Source: Saccoglossus kowalevskii (taxonomy: Eukaryota > Hemichordata > Enteropneusta > Harrimaniidae). Taken from it: 41,397 nt of DNA. This document shows, piece after piece, positions 34,801 through 41,397 of the stretch. The position numbers were made by a program, and so were the translations under genes. Each line of letters opens with the position of its first letter. The first letter of the stretch is position 1. The notes below the pieces were generated by a model. That model had not been told where the DNA came from, searched no databases, and saw nothing but the letters and a program-made list of their open reading frames with translations. Location of the stretch: assembly GCF_000003605.2 (NCBI RefSeq), contig NW_003107589.1, positions 239,529 to 280,925 on the forward strand, in the 5' to 3' direction.

Positions 34801-37800
34801 CAGAGACTTCAATTTGTCATTGTACGTTTCCACACATCATGTAAATTGAAAATAATTGATGGCAACAACGTAACCTCCAGAATTGAGCATTATTCTGAGC
34901 CATGGGCGGTAATCAGGAGTACCCGATGACGTCAAACTAACAGCAGATCGTGAGATTAATATTTATTACATGATGCATATTTCAACAGATCTAAAAAGAA
35001 AAATAAGTCAGATTGATTTTAATTGGAACTATGAAATAACACCGAATACGAATACATCATTGCGCACGCCTAGTATGCTAATTTAGTTGACGTGACTGTG
35101 CCTAATTTCGAGGCAACGTTTTGCGTGCTTTTTGTGGCGGCTGCTCGTGTGTGATATTTGCTTCAATTCGTCAAAATTGTCTTCAATTTCGATCGATTAT
35201 TTTGAGCTACTGAATAATAATCCCGAAAATAAAACCTAAATTTGCCAACATGGAACTTTTATCGTAATCGTAGATATACAACTGTATATAAACCAAGAAG
35301 TCCCCGACAACCTTCTAGAAGCGCGTACAATGAAAAGACAAGTTTGACAACATTGTCGCCAAACAATGTGACAGTTTTCGATATGTACTTTATCACGTTA
35401 CATTGTTGAGACCCGCGTGTTTTAGACATTTATTGTTATAATTCTATATATAATGCAAGTGGTAATATTTATCTCCATACTAAATACATTTCCGGTGAGC
35501 CGCGCATAAATTCGTGCCACTCTTCGTGGGAATTCCTCACGGACTGTGAAACAGCCAGGATTTGATTTGACTTCACAATTATTGGCCTGGCGATCCCTTA
35601 TGCAAATGGTCCAAAACGCTTTCCGATCTTAAATACGCGCTCACAAATTACGATAAACACGAGAGAAAATTCATGATCCTACAATATCAGATTTATTTAA
35701 CACATGTTAGTAATTTTGTTACGTCCCGCTGACATTGACATGACATGTTACCAGATCCGTTGTGTGGTCAAGCCTAGCAGCACAACATAGTGCAATGTAT
35801 TTAAAAATGATTCGAATATAACTATCAACAAGTTAACGTTTTGTGACAACGCCTACTTTGTCATATCTGAGTGTGCTTGAATTGTATTTTTTTCAAAAGA
35901 GTTCTAAAGTAAACACGTTTTCCAAATGTCAGTGTTTTATGTTTTATAAATTAAAATGCATTTTGTGCCATATGTCGGTATGACTGTATTGTAATAGTTC
36001 ATAAAGAGATGGTATTAACTTCGAAAGGACTGCTTTAATGAAGGGCAGTACCACGTGTTTCCATAGACTTCGATCACACACTTGTAGCAACAAGTACATT
36101 TACACCATTCGTCAATATAAAACTAATTTCATACTATAATTCTATACAGAATTCCAAAACAATAATTTAATCTGACATCTTGATGTCCTCGTACGGTTCA
36201 CCTGGGATTATCACGCTACGCCTCATTGTACACGCCATAACGACAATCAACCGAACTACTGTACTGCACTGGTTTGCTCACTGACGTGTATGTTTTAATC
36301 ATGCGTTCTGGATACACTAAAACATGCAACCTCAGATATCGTGATAACACCTTGGCATCATGTAACCGCGATGACCCAAACCGCCAAGCTGTATTTTGAC
36401 TGAATACATCGATACATTCTCCGATGATGCGTCGCGTTTAAAGTTATATTCACACATACATTTCAGAAATAAGAAAATGAGTAGATTTTACAAAACGGTG
36501 AATGCATGTCAATTATCGTGAAAAGTGTCTTCTGAAACATCCTTTATTGGAAATGCAAAGCCTCAAATGAGTTGAAAAATCGTGTAGCCCCGACTGGTAG
36601 CTTTGTTGAATAGACCATTCTTGTATGTTACGGTACACGTAATTATCACCAGAATATGAAAAGTCACCACAGTTTTCGAATGCGGAAGGAGAATACCCAT
36701 AATGACGTGTATACAATAATGAACTATAAATTAGCCTTCTTTTTAAAAACCAGATGCATTCACATATACAAATGACGACCAAGGGAATTTCCAAATCTAT
36801 CCTATCCAAGCGTGATGAAGACGTAGCTAATATGTTTGTTTGAAATTGACTAGTTAACAATTAACTCAAGAGCATCGATAATGATGCATTCTAGTAATAA
36901 AATGTATAAACATATTCGATTCGTAAAATATTTATGAGTTTAATTAGATTATTGGCATGTACATGTTTCAACATACTGAAGCAATATGAAGGTATTATAG
37001 AGTGAATAGAACCAAACAGTGAATAGAAGAAAACAGAGGGAAGCTATTTACCTCACAGAATGCACGTCGAGCTTCTGGGCTGTAGAAATACCCTATTATT
37101 ATACGTATGTCAAGTTCCTGATATAATATAAAAAACTGAATTCTAGTATAATTGAAAAAAGATTCATGAAGTAACCGATGTAATTTATTTTGTAGCAAAT
37201 ATGACAGCACAGTTGACCAGAATATTGTAGTGTTAGTGCGTACTAGTATACTCTGAGCAGGACGGTCAATAATAATGCATTAATTTACAGTGTTTCACGT
37301 TCATAAATTGTCACGTGAACGACTGCCTGTTTATAGCTGCACTTTTGTTAAAACATACAATAAGTCGACGAAAATAACGGTAACGACTTTTGCGTGTGCA
37401 TAAGGTGAATCTAATCAACACTGCGTGGTGCTTGCATATATATTACTTCACAATCGACACGTACCTTAATTTTTTGTATCTGCTCAGAAGGGTCATCGAT
37501 AAAAGCTTCGTTCACAACAACGGTAATGTTGACATCTGTGAGCATGGCTTGAAGCTCGTGTGAGCCCTAGAAATTTAATATTGATGTTTTTCTTTCTCGT
37601 ATAGGATGAATATATTATTTAAATAACCGACACATTTGAAGAAATATAACGAAAATAGGACAATCAACTTTGCCATAAAAAACGAAAAATACATGCTAAA
37701 ATTTTGAGATATTGCAAAATATTATCGTCATATTAGTTGATCTAAACATACCACAAGTGTCTCGTAGTCTTTGTGATGATAGAGTATAGCAACCCTTGTC

Positions 37801-40398
37801 CATCTGTAATATTGGATCAAAGCCAACAGTGCCGGATTGAACGCCGTGATTGGTGTAATAGTTCGAAAATACAGAGGAAATGCTTCTGTGTTAGATAGAT
37901 CCGGGTTATAGTTACTACATGCAATCTGAAAATCAAAAAAAAAATATGCCACAGAAATTAAACACAATTAACTGCACATAGATCACTGAGGTAGAGGTCG
38001 CATGATGAAATTTTGTTCAGTATTGGTAAAGGCCAATAATAAAAGTATTATATATCATAAATCATGTCAAACAAACATACAAGCAAGCAATCCCAATAGA
38101 TAAGATATCTTGGCTAATCCTGAGACATTATACATAACAAATACGTCTAGTTGCATATTGTATTACAACATTCTGTGTTACTTTATAGACGATTGATAGT
38201 TTATCATTGAAACATTTCCCATGCTTCTTAAAATAACTCTTATAATGATGTATATCAATAACAATACTCTGATTAAATGTAGCTGCGTGGACCCTAATAA
38301 GGTTGGCAGAGGAAACGTAAGTACACTTAGGCACTTGGGAAATCTGTGATGTGAACTTCTAACAATAACTCATTGCAGATAGTTATTCTCAAATTCACAG
38401 TTGGGTATTCAGTTCATTGATTAACGGCTCCATTAAATATCGTTACTTGAGGCTGCCATTAAATATACATACTGGGATTATTAATGATGACACGTGCTAA
38501 GCAATTGAAGGTGTTCTTCATTTACGCATTCAAAGTATTCACAGCATAGAAGTGAGTGAATTAACGCTTGAAATGTATGGCGGGTGACCCTATTTACTAT
38601 ACATGAATCTACCGATCCTCACCGTGTAGTGCAAATTATTCTGCGATTTTTTTCGGCGAAACAGCTGTGTGCATTTAACGCGTGCCAAGCACGACACGCA
38701 AACGCGTTTGCAGTTAGTGAAACAACTCATACCAAACTGCCTATATCGTTTGTTATACAATGATTTCAATTATGTTGTTTAAGAGTGACTATAATTCTTA
38801 GTTAATTGAATTTGAATTTGCCAGCATGTTCATTATACCTGCGTAATTTGGTCCGTTAACCTAATTTAATTTTCCCAATTGACCTTGTACAGCAATGAGC
38901 AATTCTAACCCAAATAAGAAACTGTATTGAGCTGACATTCAAATTGCGGCGCGGAGTTTTGCTCTGCTCGTTATTCTACCTCGGCAAACAATCCTGTATT
39001 GCGTTCAGTTACTCGTGTTTGGTTCATTTTGCTCGAGCTGTTGTTGGCCATTAAACATAAGCTGTAATATGAATACCATTTAAATACACCATAGTTTATG
39101 TCACGCACTAACATATTGCCCATAACAGAACAACGGGAGAGTGCGCACACAAACTTTCTATGTACAATCACGGTTTACATAATCCACTGAACAAAATGTC
39201 GGTTTCACAATATAGTTCAAATGAAACATCATAATCATCATACATTCTTTACGCGAATTGTACAAGATGTTACGTTTATTGATATTGGATGAAGCACGAT
39301 TGCTGCTCGTCGCTTATTCTGCATGGATGGCAATGCGTCAAGCCATTGAAAGTATAACGAAGCATGTACTGAATAACATCAAATATTCACATCCGACATC
39401 ATGGTTTATTGAAGATGGACGCGACTAACCTGAATGAGGTTCCACCATTTGGTAGTCTCTGCTAATGCCATAGAAACGTGTGAGTTTGGTGCACCAATCA
39501 GTCCAACTACCGGGTCGTCATCTGCTAGGATGTATATCAAGTCTCGCATAGCGCTGCCACTATTGCTCTAGATATGCAATAACAAATACAGCGAAATGTT
39601 ATTGAAATGTTATACCAGCATTTATATTGTCTGATTATGCCACCCGTGGTTAAATACACGATATACCGTAGTTTAAATGACGTGAATAACACACAGTACG
39701 TTTTAATCCTGCTATCAACTGAAATAGAACACAGGGTGCGATGAAAAACATTTTTGTTCAAAGGAAAAGCAAGAGACAAATATTATTACGGAATACAGTG
39801 CTAATTGTCGTCTGTATTTTCTTTTTTCAAAATGTCGATTGTAATGATTTACTCCACGAATAAACCCAACAACGTAAAAACACGTGTACAAATTCGCGCC
39901 TCTGCTATATGATCGCTGTATGCTAGTTTCAGTTTCAGTTTTATTCAACAACGGTTGCAAAGCAAACGTTGCGCATGCTATAAACATGCGTTTAAGTGCT
40001 TTAAAGTTATTCTCAGTCTCCGATTTACTTTTAAAATGAGGTTGGCACATTTAGAACGGAATAACGCCCCGAAAGGCGAGTATACGAATTGATTTTGACC
40101 AGTTATTGCTCAAAAAAAAGTTCAAATCTCTGAGATGGGGGAGGAGGTTTATTCGTCAAATATATATAGATGTTTTGCCGTTCATTAATAAGCGAACACA
40201 AATCAATTAAAATCCTCACCGCAGTGTCAACGACTTTCATCTGCAAATCGTAGTCCTGTAGAAGACTTGTATCGTTATTGATATACTCCATCGCTAGCAG
40301 AACTGATGGATACAATCCACTGGCCCATGGGAAACTCTCTCCCGAGAGCGCAAAGAATCCGCCAAAGTATAACGGTGTAGTGGCAACTGCAACCCGAC
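19866..40398 (-). CDS. GABA-B-like metabotropic receptor (class C GPCR), fifteen exons, 5' exon missing
   Basis: Fifteen minus-strand exons (40398 down to 19866) join in phase into 746 visible residues. GABA-B receptors are Gi/o-coupled class C GPCRs with an extracellular Venus-flytrap domain, no cysteine-rich linker and seven membrane helices. Seen here: flytrap lobes (about 1-390) with WWNLIQ, LYFRT, DIRIIIGYFY, ARRAFCE and FDAVYALALALNK; TM1 about 425-447, TM2 456-480, TM3 503-528 (FAKTWRVHRIF), TM4 541-562, TM5 598-620 with GYKG and FLAWETR, TM6 632-655, TM7 664-685 ending FLPK; tail of 59 residues. The TM3-top Cys (DALCK) and ECL2 Cys (VLRKC) are kept. KMSSPNINNL and TM3 resemble subunit 2, while AFCE and ALALALNK resemble subunit 1, so the subtype is unresolved and symbol omitted. 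The first exon (signal peptide) is missing and probably lies past the window edge. Confidence 0.92.
20288..20476 (-). CDS. GABA-B-like receptor exon 14 (TM6-TM7)
   Basis: AAG acceptor (TTCCAAG), donor GTAGGA; 63 codons. ALNDSHYIGASVY aligns with ALNDSKYIGMSVY of GABA-B2; ends FLPK. Confidence 0.92.
20799..20852. repeat. inverted CCAAT pair around a TATATA in an intron
   Basis: CCAATCAGAG (20799-20808) and its perfect reverse complement CTCTGATTGG (20843-20852) flank TATATA at 20816-20821. It could be a cryptic promoter or the ends of a small element. Confidence 0.35.
21029..21172 (-). CDS. GABA-B-like receptor exon 13 (ECL2-TM5)
   Basis: Acceptor AACAG, donor GTATAC; 48 codons. Holds the ECL2 cysteine and IWLGLSCGYKG with FLAWETRK. 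Confidence 0.93.
21788..22279 (-). mobile_element. MITE family C, copy 2 (inverted)
   Basis: About 492 bp with ends TTAAGGTAGAAG and TTCTACCTTAA. Internal stretches such as ACAATATTAG and GAAGCTAATG match the reverse complement of copy 1 at 10654-11169. It lies between receptor exons 12 and 13. Confidence 0.68.
22750..22872 (-). CDS. GABA-B-like receptor exon 12 (TM4)
   Basis: Acceptor TCACAG, donor GTGAGA; 41 codons. TM4 then VWTTVDP, aligning with CWQAVDP of GABA-B2. Confidence 0.9.
22955..23117 (-). mobile_element. MITE family A, copy 2 (inverted)
   Basis: 163 bp, TTAA to TTAA, with ends GGGAGGGTCGTCACCTGCGC and GCGCAGGGGACGACCCCC. The interior (CAATGACACGCTATGGCCAT) reads as the reverse complement of copy 1 at 11506-11668. 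Located in the intron between exons 11 and 12. Confidence 0.78.
23250..23558 (+). mobile_element. MITE family B, full-length copy
   Basis: 309 bp from TTTAAAGGGCGGCAGTCGTC to the inverse GACTACCGCCTTTAAA. No coding capacity. The left two thirds match 28131-28352; its ends resemble family A. Confidence 0.7.
24199..24306 (-). CDS. GABA-B-like receptor exon 11 (TM3)
   Basis: Acceptor TTCTAG, donor GTGAGT; 36 codons. GFGALFAKTWRVHRIF is nearly identical to the GABA-B2 TM3/ICL2 motif. Confidence 0.95.
24333..24540 (+). repeat. ~31-bp minisatellite beside exon 11
   Basis: CATTATATCACTGAAAGTAA-type units of 30-31 bp; two nearly identical copies at about 24419-24480, with diverged units to both sides. 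It begins 27 bp upstream of the exon 11 acceptor in the sense of the gene. Confidence 0.65.
24599..24705 (+). repeat. dispersed repeat D, copy 2
   Basis: CGCACAGCGGGG, CTGAGTGCATACTTTGCA (24631-24648) and CAATTTAATGAGAGATAAC, in the same order as at 18321-18405. In the intron between exons 10 and 11. Confidence 0.45.
24849..24873 (+). repeat. (GGAC)n microsatellite
   Basis: About five GGAC units in the intron between receptor exons 10 and 11. Confidence 0.8.
24975..25107 (-). CDS. GABA-B-like receptor exon 10 (TM2)
   Basis: Acceptor GGGTAG, donor GTTGGT. The first base completes Arg455; IKMSSPNINNL opens TM2; ends at the ECL1 cysteine DALCK. Confidence 0.93.
26669..27030 (+). pseudogene. 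LINE reverse transcriptase remnant
   Basis: Plus-strand frame with DPNNF, ISLLGMLSKIF, IPEVQAGF, FTLTDIVQKYL and NFRKA, matching the fingers/palm order of non-LTR retrotransposon reverse transcriptases (PNN-RGISLL, QAGFR, KAF). A frameshift lies near 26688 and a stop follows the FRKA motif at about 26945; homology continues weakly to about 27030. It is a dead fragment, antisense to the receptor gene. Confidence 0.72.
28131..28352 (+). mobile_element. MITE family B, right-truncated copy
   Basis: Starts TTAAAGCGCGGTAGTCGT and follows the 23250 copy (TTTTCCCACAATCCAATGCG, GACCTGGGCGCGAC, TACTCGT). Similarity stops near 28352; the right terminus is absent. Confidence 0.68.
28395..28550 (+). repeat. 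39-bp minisatellite, four copies
   Basis: Exactly four 39-bp units beginning GATTGGTCTTCACATGCATA, nearly identical (one T-to-C change in copy 2). As the period is a multiple of three, reading frames stay open on both strands, but no gene is implied. Confidence 0.92.
28743..28807 (+). repeat. (CA)n microsatellite
   Basis: About 32 uninterrupted CA units, followed by C-runs and CACG/CATG-rich sequence to about 28860. Confidence 0.95.
30127..30352 (-). CDS. GABA-B-like receptor exon 9 (linker and TM1)
   Basis: Acceptor CACACAG, donor GTAAGG. A linker without the cysteine-rich domain, then VIIKTSP and TM1 ending FNIYNRKK, aligning with TLVIKT and FNIYNSH of GABA-B1. Confidence 0.92.
30499..30565 (-). 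CDS. GABA-B-like receptor exon 8
   Basis: Acceptor TTGTAG, donor GTGAGT; ends phase 1. GVIQFDENGDRIG matches the GxVxFDxxGxR strand of GABA-B flytraps. Confidence 0.9.
31089..31322 (-). CDS. GABA-B-like receptor exon 7
   Basis: Acceptor TTTCAG, donor GTAAGT; 78 codons. Contains FDAVYALALALNKSI, equivalent to YDAIWALALALNKT of GABA-B1. Confidence 0.93.
31489..31665 (-). CDS. GABA-B-like receptor exon 6
   Basis: Acceptor TTTTAG, donor GTGAGT; 59 codons. YVLLSIQTNDEWWQI then LTCSPEDLLNASEG corresponds to the GWY...W and NCTVDEM...EG stretch of GABA-B1. Confidence 0.88.
31666..37051. other. 5.4-kb intron within the ligand-binding domain
   Basis: No exon or recognisable transposon protein found. 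A locally GC-richer patch at about 35460-35640 carries ATGCAAAT. Sequence at about 33590-33920 looks repeat-like (CCCGAAACGTCTAGC), but no second copy is in the window. Confidence 0.5.
37052..37117 (-). CDS. GABA-B-like receptor exon 5
   Basis: Acceptor TATCAG, donor GTAAAT; 22 codons. ELDIRIIIGYFYSPEARRAF aligns with the DARIIVGLFYETEARKVF strand-helix of GABA-B1. Confidence 0.93.
37465..37566 (-). CDS. GABA-B-like receptor exon 4
   Basis: Acceptor TTCTAG, donor GTACGT; 34 codons. A flytrap lobe-2 strand with EAFIDDPSEQ, like the QSFFSDP segment of GABA-B1. Confidence 0.9.
37752..37925 (-). CDS. GABA-B-like receptor exon 3
   Basis: Acceptor TTTCAG, donor GTATGT; 58 codons. FPLYFRT and FNPALLALIQYYRWTRVAIL match the PTFFRT and W-W-K/R-RVA pattern. 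Confidence 0.92.
39430..39567 (-). CDS. GABA-B-like receptor exon 2
   Basis: Acceptor ATCTAG, donor GTTAGT; 46 codons. VVGLIGAPNSHVSMALAE and WWNLIQ of lobe 1; the cysteines normally present here are replaced. Confidence 0.9.
40220..40398 (-). CDS. GABA-B-like receptor first visible exon (lobe 1 start)
   Basis: Acceptor TACCAG, donor GTGAGG. The first two bases finish a codon from a missing upstream exon. GGFFALSGES and LYPSVLLAMEYIN match the first strand and helix of GABA-B flytraps. Confidence 0.9.
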
Positions 40399-41199
40399 CT
40401 GGTACACGTGAAATGTATAACACTTTATTTCATTTCCTGTAGATTATTACTTATACATATCATACACGTTCTCGACCCATTACTGGATGCATTACCCAGA
40501 CAAAGTGTACAAAACGTTACATATACTTAGGAATCTAAATAAACGCAATAGCAAAAAAAAAAAAAAAACACAATACATAGGGATAATCACTAAATATCAC
40601 ATTACACACAGCCAATGTCCATATTACATTCTCAAATGTTGTTAAATTGTGACTATATTCTGATGATTTAAACTATTACACACATTAAACAGGAAACAAT
40701 TCATTGACCAAAGTTACGACATGGTGCGATGCAAATAAACTGATCATAACTCAAATTATCTAATAATTGGAAGCAGTAAACATTACAAACATTGTGTTGG
40801 ATTTCTTTGAAAACCGATTAAAGAAGTACAAAATGCAAAGTTTCCATTGACAATCAATCAATTGTCGTGGCGATAGTAAAACTAGTGTATTTTTCTGAAA
40901 ATGTCCGCCCACAGCAAATTCTCTGGTTTAGACTTTTGTGGATATATATATACGCCCTAAGGATATATATCTCTTACAGAAATCAAGCGTTCGTATCTTT
41001 TAATGAACCTTTAATGATAGGACCACGTATTCAACCTCATCACTTTTGGAAGTTTAACATTTTTACTATCTACAAACAGCACAAGTTACAGCTTTGACTT
41101 TTTTGTCCATGATGTTGTCAACGGCAGGTTATCATTTTTTTAATTTAAAGATTGATCATTCATATAATACCAGGCAATCTCTATATATGTGTATTGTAT
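40399..41199. other. 5' part of receptor gene, no exon found
   Basis: I searched for a minus-strand signal-peptide exon with a phase-1 donor and found no convincing one. It contains an A-run at 40553-40568. Confidence 0.4.
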
Positions 41200-41397
41200 A
41201 TGCAATTTATTAACGCTTTGTTTGAAGAAAACAGAAAGAAATTAGAGGAGGTGCAGGCTGCTAACCAATTACTTGTGGAAGAGAACAGAGTCCTGAAATA
41301 CAGAGTCTCGGATTTAGAATGTAATCATAACGAATTAGATCAGTATATAAGAAGAGAAAACCTTGTCATTAGTGGTGTGCCACAAACAGAAAGTGAA
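41200..41397 (+). mobile_element. partial ORF1-like protein of a non-LTR retrotransposon
   Basis: The frame is open from an in-frame ATG at 41200 to the window edge (66 codons). The peptide is a Glu/Lys/Leu/Asn-rich coiled coil (NRKKLEEVQAANQLLVEENR) followed by YIRRENLVISGVP. The YxRRxNLxIxGxP signature after a coiled coil is typical of LINE ORF1 proteins. The 3' part lies outside the window; the 5' end is not defined. It could instead be a domesticated copy. Confidence 0.6.

Noticed and set aside
36513-36860. A 115-residue minus-strand frame in the large receptor intron
   Set aside because: No resemblance to the receptor or to a transposase I know, and an extra exon is not needed because exons 5 and 6 join in phase and align continuously with GABA-B1.
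39715-40050. A 111-residue minus-strand frame between the first two visible receptor exons
   Set aside because: The two exons already join in phase; the frame shows no homology.
1-41397. tRNA, rRNA, CRISPR arrays or bacterial operon signals
   Set aside because: No tRNA B-box with a matching A-box was noticed, there is no spaced palindromic repeat array, and the genes are spliced and eukaryotic.

Overview
This is a eukaryotic (animal) genomic window: AT-rich, intron-dense, with GT-AG introns of about 0.13-5.4 kb, microsatellites and several families of short inverted-repeat transposons. Gene content (CatSper channel subunit, CFAP97-domain protein, a divergent GABA-B-like receptor) suggests an invertebrate metazoan. 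A marine deuterostome such as a hemichordate or cephalochordate is my guess, by inference only. Three protein-coding genes were rebuilt exon by exon. In each, the splice phases agree at every junction.

Layout: (1) 1-2640 shows no recognised gene, only a cluster of CRE-like sites near 788-827. (2) 2844-5211, minus strand: a five-exon CFAP97D1/2-type axonemal gene. (3) 5212-6382: a 1.17-kb divergent intergenic region with a CpG-dense block, a 22-bp inverted repeat and a spaced short repeat. (4) 6383-17258, plus strand: a complete sixteen-exon CATSPER4 orthologue of 586 residues, with a polyadenylation signal at 17517. (5) 17523-19312: a gene-poor stretch between convergent genes. (6) 19866-40398, minus strand: fifteen exons of a class C GPCR of the GABA-B receptor family (746 residues visible, C-terminus complete, signal-peptide exon not found). 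(7) 41200-41397, plus strand: the start of a coiled-coil, retrotransposon ORF1-like reading frame that leaves the window.

How the genes relate: CFAP97D and CATSPER4 both belong to sperm-flagellum families and sit head to head, so a shared germline promoter is plausible. The GABA-B-like receptor is convergent with CATSPER4 and probably unrelated in function. Its lobe-1 disulfide cysteines and several known GABA-contact positions appear replaced, so it may not bind GABA.

Repeats: three TTAA-flanked MITE-like families lie in the introns. Families A (163 bp) and B (about 309 bp) share similar terminal inverted repeats. Families A and C (about 500 bp) each have one copy in CATSPER4 intron 8 and one inverted copy in the receptor gene. 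A decayed LINE reverse transcriptase, two minisatellites and a long (CA)n tract are in receptor introns.
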